From Isoperla grammatica (taxonomy: Eukaryota > Arthropoda > Insecta > Plecoptera > Perlodidae): a stretch of 64,000 bases of DNA. Every line of letters begins with the position of its first letter. The first letter of the stretch is position 1. The notes under the pieces are model-generated. The model saw only the letters and a list, made by a program, of their open reading frames with translations. It was not told the DNA's origin and ran no database searches. Below, in pieces: positions 34,501 through 43,292 of this stretch. The DNA lies in contig OX246745.1 in the NCBI GenBank assembly GCA_945910005.1, forward strand, positions 37,560,482-37,624,481. The letters run 5' to 3'. The position numbers were made by a program, and so were the translations under genes.

Positions 34501-37500
34501 GCAGCATGGTTTTAGGAAGGGTTATTCGTGCGAGACTCAACTATTGGGAATGACAGGGGACATAGCGGAGGTATTGGATAGGGGAGGGGAAGTGGATGCT
34601 GTGTTCATAGACTTTGAGAAGGCGTTCGACAAGGTGCCGCACAAAAGGCTGTTAGGGAAGGTGGGAGGGGTGGTGGATGATGGAGGGGTAGTAAGATGGA
34701 TAGGGGATTTTCTGAAGGGGAGAACACAAAGGGTAAGGGTAGGGGAGGTGTTGTCAGGGGAGATAGATGTAACCTCGGGAGTGCCCCAGGGCAGTGTACT
34801 GGGGCCCCTATTATTTGCAATCTATGTGAATGACCTGGCGGAAGGTTTGAAGGCGAAAGTTAGATTGTTCGCGGATGATTGCGTGATCTATCGGGAGATA
34901 AGGGGAAAGGAGGATGAATTGCTGATGGGGGAGGACATGGAGGGACTGGGCGATTGGGTGGATAGGAATAAGATGAGGCTAAATGCGGGGAAGTGCAAGT
35001 GGATTAGGTTTACTAGGAGGAGAACGCAAGGAGGGATCAATGAGGGTTACGTGTTGCAAGGACAGAGACTGGAGAAGGTGGTGGAAATAAAGTACCTAGG
35101 AGTGTGGCTAGAGGATACATTGGATTGGGGAGGGCATGTGGAAAGAATGGTGAAGAAAGGGATAAGAAATCTACATTTTGTGATGAGAGTGCTGAAGGGG
35201 GCGGGCAAGGATTTAAGGGATCATGCCTATAAGACACTGGTTAGGCCTGGGTTAGAGTATGCGGCGGCGGTCTGGGACCCGTATAAAAGTAAGGATAGGG
35301 AGGTGTTGGAGGGTGTGCAGAGGAAAGCGGCAAGGAAAGTACTTGGGAGGGGAAAGAGATGGGAGGAGGTTGAAGTGGGTGAAGGAGGAAAGGAAAGGGT
35401 TTATGAGAGTGTGACAGAAATGGTGAAGGAACTGGGGTGGGAAAACCTGGAGGATAGGAGAGCAAGGGACAGGCTGGGGAAGATGTTTAAGGTGACAAGA
35501 AATATGGAGGGATGGGGGGAGCTGCATAGAAGCACTGCACCTGCGGCATACATGGGCCGGGGGGATAATACGTGGAAACTGGAAAGAAGGACCTGGAGGA
35601 CGGACCTCGGGAAGTTTTCCTTCCTGGGCAGGACGGTTGTGGATTGGAATGGTCTGGGTGAAGAGGTAGTGAGCCAGGAGAAGGCTAAGGGTTTTATGGA
35701 AAGGCTGAAGGCAAAATGGGAAGAGGAGGTGAGAGGAGGAGAGGAGAAGATGAAGAAATGAAGGCGAGAGGCACAGGATTCCGAGGAGAAATAGGAAGAG
35801 GAAGGGGACGGAGCTAAGGAAGTGGAAGGAGAGAAGGAAGAAAAGAGGAATGGAAGGATGAAGAGGAATGGAAACCTGCCACCGGTCCACAGTGATCAAC
35901 AGCGGGGGAAAACAACAACAACAACAACAACAACTACCTATTATACCGCGGGTCACTACCGCGGGTCAAGACAGCGTTCCTTTCGTCACCTCGTACGACT
36001 AGCAGGGTCATTCGGGGCCTATTCTACCGCGGGTTAAGACGGCACTCCTTCCGTCACCTCGTACGACTAGCAGGGTCATTCGGGGCCTATTCTACCGCGG
36101 GTAAAGACGGCACTCCTTTCGTCACCTCGTACGACTAGCAGGGTCATTCGGGGCCTATTCTACCGCGGGTAAAGACGGCACTCCTTCCGTCACCTCGTAC
36201 GACTAGCAGGGTCATTCGGGGCCTATTCTACCCCGGACCGAGACAGGTAAACTAACAGACATCTGTAGGCCTAAGACTCACTAAATATTATCATCAAACT
36301 TTAAAGCTAATTATCTCTAAAACTTAAATTTCAATCTTTAGGTACATATATCTCTGCAACAATGCAACCGATTTCTTCCATTTTTTTTGCTACTTGTTAC
36401 TCATAATGTTGGGCATCCTGTATACCACCTAAAAGGTTAATTTTTTACAATATATTATTTCTGAACTAAACAAAAGGAGATAAAATGTAGTAAAATATAT
36501 TACTTTTTAATCATGCCATAGCATAAAATTAATAAATTAAAAAGTTTTGCAACTAGGAACATAACAGTTGGTATACAGTAACACCACTACATATAGTTAT
36601 ACACAGCAACAAAAATTAGAGCTCTAGGTTGTACACAAGCTGAGATATGTGTACCTCAATTAGTACATTTTACATGTTAAATCTACCCGCCTACCTTCCC
36701 TTAATAGGAACACCGAGTCAACGGCCAATAGAAACGTAGTACGTACCTATGATGTTCCTGGCGTTGCGCGAGAGCTGGGTCCAGCTGGCGGAGGTCTTGT
36801 TGTACAACACTGGGTCAACGGCCAATAGAAACGTAGTACGTACCTATGATGTTCCTGGCGTTGCGCGAGAGCTTGGTCCAGCTGGGTGAGGTCTTGTTGT
36901 AAGCCCCGAGGCCAATGTTGCGGAAACAGTCGTCCCCCTCCCCCTCGAAGGGGAACTCTGCTATGAGCAACAGGTAGACGGTGACCCCTGCCGCCCAGGT
37001 GTCGACCTTGTAGTCGTACTCCTCCTCTCTGAGTCTCTCGGGGGCCATGTAGAACGGGGTGCCGCTGCCCTTGAAGCGGGACTTGGTCACAGACGTTGCG
37101 AACCCAAAGTCCGACAGCTTCAGCACCTGCACAAGCGATCAATTCAATGTTTACATTTAAACATAAGATTATTTGATACTTTGTTTGATTAATGATAAAC
37201 TAACAACTGGGTCATATAGCGTCGGTCGAATAAAACATCAATAGGTATCCCTCTTTCAAATTGTTTTATTACTTTCCTCAATTTGTGATGTGAATGTGTT
37301 AAGAGTGCCCAACGGCTTTGGATATTGCTGTACGTATAGCTTATTGATATAGCTGTTGGTTTCCTTCCTAACCAACCCCATGCTCAATATTTACTCAATT
37401 TTTGTTTGGCGATGCCCGACAACCAAGTTCTGATACAGAAAGACGGTAATTATGGGACACGGCGACTCACCAGTTTAAACTCAGCTTTCAATTCCACGTA

Positions 37501-39687
37501 AACTTTCAAAATATTGATAGAATTTGAAGGTGTATTTTATTTTATTTGAGTTGTGTGTAACTCCAAAAATAAACTACACCTTTAAATTGTATAAATACTA
37601 CACTAAGAAACTTATTGTTTATGTAATTGAGATGTCAGAAAGAGACAATTTATAAAATGGAAATTTTTGAAGAAATAAATTAAGAGCTTAAACTAAAGTT
37701 GATGAAACAAATAGGCCTACTCCAATTACGTGTGGTTATTACCCGGATAAGATATCTCGTCGGGACTTCGTGAAAGAGTGGGTCTAAACTGACGAGTCGC
37801 CATATCCCACAATTACCCAGATTGATAACGAAGGAATGCCAGGAGGGCTGGACAGGAAGGAGCAGGAGGCTTGTCTCTATTGGTTGGCGAGACGCATGAT
37901 GTGTCAATGTGGGCATAAGAGAAGAAGAGAGAGATAACGTTAGAACTGTGAACTGACCTTGTTCCCGGCCTTGTCCACCCCGATGAGGAAGTTGTCTGGC
38001 TTGACGTCGCGATGGACGATCAGAAGACTGTGCAGATAGAAGAGCGCAGACGCAATGTTCTGCGTCATACGCGTGGCCTCACCCTCGGGGGTCTTGCCCG
38101 CGTCTATCACCTTACGTAAACAGATCCGTATTTAGAGTCTACCCACTCGGTCACATATAACCCATTTTCAGCGGGGAGGGGACTTTAATCAACAAGGCTG
38201 ATTCAGAACAAGTTTGAATTTATCAAGTGAGCTTCGTTGCTATAGGAAGGCTTCAAAGTCACCGTTTACTTAAATCTCCAAGACTAGAAGTGATGGAATT
38301 GAATCCATTTAGAAGTTAAGGTACAACTGGGATATATATATAACGAATTCTTGTTTTTACTACCTTCTTCGAGAATACTTCCACGGACATTTAACGATCT
38401 TCCACGGTGAATAACAACTTGAAACAACAAATTGAACAACAAATTGAAACATTATTAAAATTATTAAGAATGAATACTAAACATTAAAACTTTGATTAAT
38501 TAGCCTATGTATTCGGTCTTGAAGAAGGTAGTAGGCCTACTGAATGTAAAAATAAATTAATAAATAAACAGTTTGTAAAAACAAGAATTCGTTATATCCC
38601 AGTTTGATGTAAGTTGTCTCACCTTGGCCAGGTCGCCGCCCTCCATTAGCTCCATCACGAGGTAGAGATGCGTGGGAGAGTCGTACGCGTTGAACACCCG
38701 CATGATGTTGGGATGCGATAGTCTGCTCAGCATCGTCACCTCGTTCTCCAGCTCGGTCTTGCTGCAGTTGGACTTGTCGATGATCTTCATCGCGTACTTG
38801 GTGCCCTTCTGTCGGTAGCCTTTCGAGACGCACTCTCGCACGATGCCGAAGCCCCCCTGCCCCACGACGCGACCCACGTCGTAATACACGGATATATGTC
38901 GCGGGATTTTGGTGGCGCCGCCCTGCACACACGTGGTGGCGCTGCGGAAACGCTGCAGCGAGAGGCGTTTGCAGACGGGAGCCGCGTTGCTGCTGCGGAA
39001 CAACACGTTGTAGTGGAGCGCGTTGCACTCGGCACGGTCCAGCACAAAGTCCTCATAGTACGCGACCTCCTGGCCGTACGCAAAGAACACGTGGTGGTAG
39101 CTGAAGAAGTCTTTCAGCGAGGTGATCTGCGTGGCCGCCTGGTTGAAGACCTTGCGCACGGCGCCAGAGTCGAGCTTGATCAGCCGCGTGATGGAGATGA
39201 GCGCCTGTTCCAGCGAGCGGGCGTTGCGGTTGTTGAGGAGATGCTTGAATATCTGGCGCGGACGCGGCCCGTTGCGGATCACGGTGATGATCCGCGTGGG
39301 GTAGGTGTCCGGGTCGCATCGCACCTTGCTCGCGGCGAGGGGACGAGGGACGGAATGGAGTCTGTGTTTGAAGCCGTCGATGCCCTCCATCTTCTTGAAC
39401 GACTCGCCGGACCCCGAACAGGCGTAACATCTTCCGTGTTCCAGGTCGTCGATGTGTCTTACCTTTGTGCCGTCCAGTTTGAACAGCGAGTTGAAGCCGC
39501 CGTTGGGGATGTAGACGCGGTTCTTCATGCCTTTCGCCGCGTCGTCCAGCAGACTCGTCAGCGTGAGGTATTTCCAAGGCCGAACCGTCAGCAATACCCC
39601 CTTGAAGTGCAGGTCTCCATTTCGGAGGATGCGGATCTTTTTTACATTTTCGTTTGAACTTGGTGATTTTGGAATCGGGGGTGGCAT
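28502..39687 (-). CDS. DCLK: Doublecortin-like serine/threonine kinase (DCLK)
   Basis: Four exons (39687-38623, 38110-37958, 37126-36844, 28596-28502) join in phase with GT-AG introns to give 531 aa. Two doublecortin domains lie at residues about 16-100 and 132-220, then a kinase domain at about 270-525. Kinase features are all present: GQGGFG loop, K301 (YAMKIID), E316, HRDVKPDN (D390), DFG (D412) and MAPE. DCLK proteins bind and stabilise microtubules through the tandem doublecortin domains and phosphorylate targets. The C-terminus after the kinase is very short (WLSDVKENKY). The exons are GC-rich while surroundings are AT-rich, as expected of a constrained native gene. The last intron (8.2 kb) is full of transposons. 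I chose the start MPPPIPK; an upstream in-frame methionine at 39834 precedes low-complexity residues. Confidence 0.88.
28659..28840 (-). repeat. LINE 3' tail (copy 2 of 3)
   Basis: The complement reads ...CTTTGTAAATCAGTTTTATA, ACTGAAAAGGATAGACATTA, AATAAAT. It has the same end as 9690-9760 and the same T-rich upstream block (TAGTAGTTTGTTTTGTTAC). It is a 5'-truncated retrocopy in the DCLK intron. Confidence 0.6.
29267..29708. mobile_element. hAT-type MITE with 8-bp target duplication
   Basis: The terminal repeats CAGTGATGATTTCAGGCATT and (complement) CAGTGATGATTTCAGACATT are flanked by ATTATATG at 29259-29266 and 29709-29716. C-rich subterminal blocks (CCCACCCCCTCC, GCCCCCCCTAGG) are typical of hAT ends. 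The interior has no transposase. It lies in DCLK intron 3. Confidence 0.9.
29830..30236 (+). repeat. Probable 5'-truncated LINE fragment
   Basis: 29840-29985 translates to KVRKDVEMREGDWNVV, then EEWWQDRRRWRGLSSMPA, like the extreme C-terminus of several LINE ORF2 proteins (DRxxWRxL). A ~230-bp tail ends with (AAAAT)n at 30215-30236. It is too short to place in a clade. Confidence 0.4.
30783..31294 (+). pseudogene. Mutator-like transposase, N-terminal fragment
   Basis: The start MPRIKALNKKKFNG runs to a frameshift near 30950. The protein resumes as RRKLSYLETRPSDDDLNKSN, then GFILVDIELLNKWI, with two CxxC pairs (CKEC, CSNC) and LYEVNIRYVYGLRSIGKG. This order matches the N-terminal region of the animal Mutator-like transposase family (PF20700-type), which continues into a DDE domain. 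Here it stops at TAG (31292-31294) or an exon end, and no later exon is seen. It lies antisense to DCLK in its intron. Confidence 0.5.
31537..31934 (+). repeat. 68-bp tandem array, 5' block
   Basis: Units read AAGACGGCACTCC, then TTTCGTCACCTCGTACGAC, TAGCAGGGTCATTCGGGGCC, TATTCTACCGCGGGT. The period is 68 bp (AAGACGGCAC at 31681, 31749, 31817, 31885). The array resumes at 35934 after the CR1 insertion. Confidence 0.88.
31952..32632 (+). CDS. CR1 ORF1: SGNH/GDSL hydrolase-like protein
   Basis: 226 aa from ATG 31952. After a basic, glycine-rich N-terminus (residues 1-52) comes an SGNH-hydrolase fold signature. Block I is LVVGDSM (S60), a glycine follows in YPGITM (G81), the Asn block is MVATNDI (N109), and block V is DGLHLN (D192, H195). 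An esterase-like ORF1 is known for CR1 elements and is thought to act in RNP or membrane association; the substrate is unknown. All catalytic residues are present. The stop is a single TGA at 32630-32632, and the same frame stays open into ORF2. Confidence 0.85.
   Translation: MERKGGVGNRDGELDRNVAREAGRGGDTGRVGKGGAEEKREGGRNVGEIGGKDGLVVGDSMVRGVRDYCGRRGVSVWAYPGITMRGLEAALSGTGMRAGVVCIMVATNDIRRTRGGAYREETRKGMERLVRVIRKEVGENARLVLLGVLDRTDIKRWVIEEVNRGMEEAADMVGAQYIDTRRYVGLEDLRGDGLHLNREGDAKLGELLVKVIQDVGKGKIVGRSEF
32714..35761 (+). CDS. CR1 ORF2: APE endonuclease-reverse transcriptase
   Basis: 1015 aa from the first in-frame ATG (32714); the frame itself is open from 32633, directly after the ORF1 stop. 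A repetitive basic/glycine-rich N-terminus (to about 32900) precedes the endonuclease (VNCQSLRNKL, ATETWLEEG, GDLNLPGIDW, SDHRIV). RT follows: NGKAPGNDEMTGDFLK, NYRPVSLTSVGSK, HGFRKGYSCETQL, FIDFEKAFDKVPHK, SGVPQGSVLGPLLF and LFADDCVIYRE. The C-terminal region has LVRPGLEYAAAVWDP. It nicks target DNA and reverse-transcribes element RNA there. No frameshift or stop is seen, so it is potentially functional. Confidence 0.9.
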   Translation: MEGKEGRMREPEGRVEGWGSRSRDMARDVRGEGSRDEKGGGRKDVGGGKKGVGGGKKDTEGGDDELRVLLVNCQSLRNKLVPFWSMVELKQPDIIIATETWLEEGITDEEIGHKKYSIFRRDRERRGGGIMIGCRKEMRGRIVWREDDCEMMGVKVNMGEIVTEVVAVYRPVDNGETETLRRLRERVKGEGKIVVAGDLNLPGIDWEGGSEDRGGVKQGLVREIINQGLVQIVRGHTRANANGGNLLDVMLVRREEGWIDCKVEEGISDHRIVIATLEGRGRKMHAEEEGKKMKWLYNRADREGIGRDLRDCYEGWRGGNQGANQLWRGFVDICLEVRGRWVPGKQMAKKQDPPYYNMKIRKLKRRGRQAYGRYRRTRDIMDRDEAKRIEKELNEVKKRSWEVYMTGLMKEGDKQGSWNRMFGYVRGKKGKGGSLPTLENGVGELLVDNVEKAEGLNQYYAGVFQEEDEEEDGVRMKGRGSKPMVVSVDRVARVIAGLKNGKAPGNDEMTGDFLKLAMGESARYMTEIIRVSLHEGMVPMDWKEAVVIPIHKGGERGKMTNYRPVSLTSVGSKIMERVVGDFVKEVIKEKGWMAEAQHGFRKGYSCETQLLGMTGDIAEVLDRGGEVDAVFIDFEKAFDKVPHKRLLGKVGGVVDDGGVVRWIGDFLKGRTQRVRVGEVLSGEIDVTSGVPQGSVLGPLLFAIYVNDLAEGLKAKVRLFADDCVIYREIRGKEDELLMGEDMEGLGDWVDRNKMRLNAGKCKWIRFTRRRTQGGINEGYVLQGQRLEKVVEIKYLGVWLEDTLDWGGHVERMVKKGIRNLHFVMRVLKGAGKDLRDHAYKTLVRPGLEYAAAVWDPYKSKDREVLEGVQRKAARKVLGRGKRWEEVEVGEGGKERVYESVTEMVKELGWENLEDRRARDRLGKMFKVTRNMEGWGELHRSTAPAAYMGRGDNTWKLERRTWRTDLGKFSFLGRTVVDWNGLGEEVVSQEKAKGFMERLKAKWEEEVRGGEEKMKK
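35934..36236 (+). repeat. 68-bp tandem array, 3' block
   Basis: About four more units of the array that precedes the CR1, starting with the half unit CTACCTATTATACCGCGGGT. The last unit degenerates at CCCCGGACCGAGACAGG. Confidence 0.85.
36718..36911 (-). repeat. 97-bp tandem duplication covering the end and donor of DCLK exon 3
   Basis: TCAACGGCCAATAG begins at 36718 and again at 36815. Each copy has the donor (GTACGTAC on minus) and the codons for NKTS(P/A)SWT(K/Q)LSRNARNII. The upstream copy belongs to the real exon 3. The downstream copy carries KtoQ and PtoA changes and a usable donor, but only a weak acceptor (CCCAG) precedes it. Confidence 0.85.
36844..37126 (-). CDS. DCLK: DCLK exon 3: activation segment and C-lobe
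   Basis: 94 codons plus one base (donor GTACGTAC). Carries LKLSDFGFATSV, GTPFYMAPERL, VDTWAAGVTVYLLL and FPFEGEGDD. Its last ~65 bases and donor are partly duplicated just downstream at 36739-36814. Confidence 0.87.
37127..37957. other. DCLK intron 2
   Basis: 831-bp AT-rich intron with no insertion recognised. A short open frame at 37680-37916 has no coding character. Confidence 0.6.
37958..38110 (-). CDS. DCLK: DCLK exon 2: catalytic loop
   Basis: 51 codons, phase 0 at both ends (AAG|GTG start, donor AAG|GTCAGT). Contains ALFYLHSLLIVHRDVKPDN, so the catalytic aspartate and metal-binding asparagine are intact. Confidence 0.85.
38325..38607. mobile_element. Foldback/MITE-like element in DCLK intron 1
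   Basis: AACTGGGATATA(TATA), then TAACGAATTCTTGTTTTTAC at the left, pairs with GTAAAAACAAGAATTCGTTA, then TATCCCAGTT at the right. Subterminal TACTACCTTCTTC / GAAGAAGGTAGTA also pair. No clear target duplication and no coding. Confidence 0.6.
38623..39687 (-). CDS. DCLK: DCLK exon 1: doublecortin domains and kinase N-lobe
   Basis: 355 codons ending in phase 0 at GGDLAK, followed by donor GTGAGA. It encodes KKIRILRNGD...KKMEG (first DC domain), RIITVIRNGPRP...VLDRAE (second), a linker, and the kinase from YYDVGRVVGQGGFG to the hinge (YLVMELMEGGDL). Both DC domains in one exon is compact for this family. Confidence 0.88.
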
Positions 39688-39932
39688 GGTATAGACCAAA
39701 TAACAGAACGGAAATTTTAAAATCTTACATTTCTCATCTGTTCCTAGGCAACAAAACTGTTCAAAATGATAATAGCAACAGTGTAAATTAAAGAATAAAA
39801 ACAATTTGTATTGGGTCCATTGTTCTTCGGACACATTGTTACGAATCTGTTAAATAGTTAAAAGTGTCCTCTATGCTACCTATATTCCGTCTCATTGTTT
39901 TTCACTTATGTACAATTAATGGAGCGCTTAGC
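39688..39932. promoter_or_regulatory. Probable DCLK promoter/5' UTR interval
   Basis: Only 245 bp separate the zinc-finger stop from the DCLK start codon on the same strand. The interval is AT-rich and has no recognised core promoter motif. Its role is inferred from position only. Confidence 0.3.
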
Positions 39933-40447
39933 CTAATGAAGTCCTACTTTTTTTTTCTTGCATTTACCACCTTGATGTTGCCGAATAATGTGCGATTTCA
40001 GATTGTCTTTCCGGTTGAACTTTCCCCCGCATATCGCGCAAACAAACTTCTTTTCGCCGTGCGACTTCATGTGTGTCACCAGGTTATGCTTGTGGGAGAA
40101 TGTCGAGCCACAGACTTGGCAACAGTGCTTTTTAATGCTGTCATGTAGGTTCAGATGTCCGTCCAGATAGTGTTTAGCGGAAAAAGATTTGTCGCATTTC
40201 GAACATTTAAAGAGTCGCCGTTGTTGGGAATGCGTTTTCATATGGTTTCTTAAACGCTCTCTATTTTCGAAACCCTTTGAACATATTCCACAAAGATATA
40301 GTTCCTCTCCTTTATGCCAACGCATATGATCATCAAATAAGACTTTAATTTTGAACGTTTTGTTACATATCTCGCATTTGTAGATACGCTTTGTATTATA
40401 ATGTTCCCCTCTGGGGGTTGGGGCTTTGTCCACGACCCAATCTTCAT
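39933..40447 (-). CDS. C2H2 zinc-finger protein, last exon (five fingers)
   Basis: A likely acceptor (CGTGCATCATAG) ends at 40448; the exon then reads EDWVVDKAPTPRGEHYN. Five classical C2H2 fingers follow in tandem (about 40376-39960), each with C-x2-C-x12-H-x3-4-H, from YKCEICNKTF...HMRWH to FVCAICGGKF...HIIRQH. Linkers are short and non-canonical. The basic tail GGKCKKKKVGLH could be a nuclear localisation signal. It probably encodes a DNA-binding transcription factor. Upstream exons are not identified. Its stop lies only 245 bp from the DCLK start on the same strand, so DCLK's promoter must lie in or near this exon. Confidence 0.7.
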
Positions 40448-41967
40448 CTATGATGCACGAAAAGTCGTAGGTGATGAGGCAAGACTGGTTGGTTATTAGG
40501 GGGAAACGAACAAAATATACCATATTCACAATGTGATGAAATTGTAATCGGTACTTTAATAAAAATAAAGTATTCATTATGTAGACCATGCACTTCAAAC
40601 CATTTTAGTCAAGTTCGTTTTAAATCAATTTGTAAAGTATTTTCAAATCGCCTTTGGAAGCGATTTGAAAGTCATCAAACCGTATTGAAATCAGTGGTAA
40701 ATACACTAAAAGGTTTGAGAATCTACTGCACCTTGACAATAACTACAAAGCTACGCACGTAAGATGCAGCTGGGTTGCAGCAAAGGACTTAAAGAATGAA
40801 GTGCATATATATTATACAGTTACAAGGTCATTGCCTCTTGAAGTCAAACCGACTTGGCTAAAACGGTTTGAAGTGCATGATATACAAAGTAATATACCGA
40901 ATACTTGTAAAAGTCATTCAAAAAACCATTTTTTATCGATTGAGAGATTAAACATTTACTGACTTTTATCGAACATGGCACATGGACTGATTTATAAGCC
41001 TTATTTTATTACGTACTTGTTCTTAGTTTACGGTATAAAAACTCATTAGTATAAGGTCTGCGTAGTCAAGTAACTCAAACCTTTTATCGGTACAAGTTAC
41101 AGTAAACTATCAAAATAATCAAAACGCTAAATACAAAGACACAGAAAGTCCCATTACATTAAATAGAAATAAAATATTGCTTACACACCTTATTATAATA
41201 TTAATAAGCTAGCTGATGCAAGCAAGCAATGTTTAAGGGACAAACCACACCCATGCACTTCAAACTAGTAACTTTTGGCTTTTTTAAACTTTGTGAATTC
41301 CAACTATTTATCAGTCAATAATTGCTTAGCAGTATAAAATATATTTAAAAATATATACATTGTATATTTGTCATCATATGATAAATAAAAACTTTATATA
41401 TAATACAATCAAGCCCACCTTTAAAGAACTCTCTTCCAACAGAATTCTAGATTAAACGAAGTAATAAATACATAACAAAAGTTATTTGGTCAATCAGTTA
41501 GGGATTTTTTTGCTGCGGATATATTTTGTAATTTTTGAATTTTTGTAAGTACGAAGAACTAAAGTAAATATTTGAATTTTGTATGTGATATAAAATTTAT
41601 TTGATGTGCACATAATATGTGTAATGTAAACTACCATATTTCAAAGTTGTTTGAAGAAATTTACTCACTATGGGCAAGAAATGCATGTAAATACACAAGA
41701 AACTTGAGTAAATCTAACGTCTATGATCTATTTCTACACTGTTCAGACCTTTTATTCGGAATAAAAAATAAAAATAATTAAATACATTCATATTTATAGT
41801 CTACCTATACTCAGTAACAAGACTGATTTTCAATGGGGGACTTGACCCCCATAATTTCCATAATTTCTATGACATTTCGTGCTAATCCTCCTTCCCTTGT
41901 AATTCCCATTGGTTACTAATAAAATATATGTCTCTAGTTTCCTACTGATCCAAACACATAGAGATTT
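40448..41967. other. AT-rich non-coding DNA
   Basis: No exon with supported splice sites and no TE terminal repeats found. Upstream zinc-finger exons and the B3GAT 3' UTR (minus) would lie here. Confidence 0.4.
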
Positions 41968-42785
41968 CTAAACCTCGATATTGTTGTTGGATTTCTCCTT
42001 TCCCGCATTCAAAAAGCTCAATTCTTCATCAAGATATGGCGCCTCAGTCCGAGTATGCCACACGTACACTTTTGTACAGTTATCAGCCTTCGGCTCAAGT
42101 TCCTATCTAGTCGTAAAATACTTTAATATCACATTCTCTTGGTAGCCTATCTCGACATCGAACGAAAACCTGGCCTCCGGTTTCGACAGGAACAGTTGCA
42201 GGTTCATCGCAAATCCGGCCATGTCCAGCGGAAAGGGTCTGTTCGGATGCCACGAGGAGTTCCAACCAGTGACGCGGCCCGTGGTCTCGACCATGAGGCC
42301 ACCCACTAGGCCAACTGGCCACACGCTCACTCCCTTGGTGTCGCGCATCTACAAGCAGAACGAGACATACTTATCTGTCTTATCTCTGCTCTAATACTTG
42401 TGACCAGGCCATTGATTAACTGAGATAACTTGATATTATTTTCATAATTAGCATGTAACTTAAGTTAAATATAATCCACTCTGTTATTGCATTGTGTTTA
42501 TTATCTGTGCTACCATGATGACACTGTATTATTACTCTTACTAATAAAAACATCACAATTACTACATTTTATTTTATTCAGTGTGTTTATTCTTGCTTCA
42601 TTGTAAATTGTGTACCATAGTTGTAATTATTGTCCTTTGTAAATCAGTTTTATTTACTGAGTAGGAAAGACATGAAATAAATACAACGCTGATGGGAAGT
42701 GGATCAAAGCATCTTGAAAGCCTTACCTCCTGAAACACTTGTTCTGCATAAGTATTGTCGTCATCTGCAAGGTATACAACTCCTT
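41968..42785 (-). pseudogene. Beta-1,3-glucuronyltransferase (B3GAT-type), last two exons, with in-frame stop
   Basis: Exon 42785(approx.)-42727 encodes GVVYLADDDNTYAEQVFQE with the DDD metal/UDP-binding motif. It joins (donor GTAAGG) to exon 42348-41968. That exon gives VSVWPVGLVGG, GWNSSWHPNRPFPLDMAGFA, GYQE, then ELEPKADNCTKVYVWHTRTE, and ends NNNIEV. This is the C-terminal half of galactosylgalactosylxylosylprotein 3-beta-glucuronosyltransferase, a Golgi enzyme that adds glucuronic acid during glycosaminoglycan linker or HNK-1 synthesis. A TAG at 42105-42103 interrupts the frame between GYQENVILKYFTTR and ELEPK, although the sequence on both sides is conserved and in one frame. Upstream exons are not visible. 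Possible explanations are a pseudogene, a null allele or a base error. Confidence 0.75.
42560..42682 (+). repeat. LINE 3' tail (copy 3 of 3), in the B3GAT intron
   Basis: CCTTTGTAAATCAGTTTTAT, TTACTGAGTAGGAAAGACAT, GAAATAAATA matches the tails at 9690-9760 and 28659-28730. It is antisense to the B3GAT exons around it. Confidence 0.6.
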
Positions 42786-43292
42786 TATGTGTTGTTATTA
42801 GGCTAGACCGAAGCCAGTCTATAGGTTTCTATCACCTACGTCACAATTACGCCCCCCCGCCATATTGGATTTGACATTAGGATATTGGACATTAGGCCTT
42901 TTAAATGTGAAATAAATTGAAATGTGTGCAACTGGATTGTGCAGGGTTAGCACTTACAGATAGGCCGAAGCCTCCACATTTCTCAGGAATTCATTTCCAA
43001 AGCTTCCACTTGAGACTAGGTATAGGCTTAAGCCTAGGCATGTTTTCTTTCGAAGAAAGTTGGTAGGGCCTTTAAAGCCCCAGTCTTGTTTTGAAATCGC
43101 CCAAGATATTATCTTCATTGAAAAAATTCTATAGTCATACCAAAAAGAATTTTAGAAATCGATCGAGGGGTTTTGGAGTTATCCGCGTTTTCACTTGCCC
43201 ACGGTACCGCTACGCGTGACGTCACTTGGCGTCAGGGTAGCGAGGCCGGCCGGCCAGGTGGGGGTTTTCACATTTACTGTCAGATCATAGCG

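Larger units (their letters stand above)
31935..35933 (+). mobile_element. Near-intact CR1-type LINE inserted in the 68-bp array
   Basis: Encodes an SGNH-hydrolase-like ORF1 (31952-32632) and an EN-RT ORF2 (to 35761). A short 3' UTR ends in (CAA)n at about 35911-35933. The left flank is ...GAGTCACTACTAC and the right flank CTACCTATTATACC. An uninterrupted sister unit at 31577-31600 reads GAGTCACTACTACCTATT, giving the empty site and a CTAC duplication. Both ORFs are open end to end, so the copy is young. The sense strand is extremely purine-rich. Confidence 0.9.
28597..36717. other. DCLK intron 3 (8.2 kb) remainder
   Basis: Besides the elements listed separately, the intron is AT-rich. 28841-29258 and 30240-30780 show only microsatellite-like A/T tracts and TAGGCCTA words. 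31295-31525 and 36241-36717 hold nothing recognisable. Confidence 0.5.

Noticed and set aside
31941..35956. Long minus-strand open frames through the CR1 element, rich in Pro, Ser and Leu
   Set aside because: These are antisense shadows caused by the purine-rich coding strand. The plus-strand ORFs have all the domain motifs.
38896..39657. 253-codon plus-strand ORF opposite DCLK exon 1
   Set aside because: Antisense shadow of a GC-rich coding exon. The minus strand holds the doublecortin and kinase motifs.
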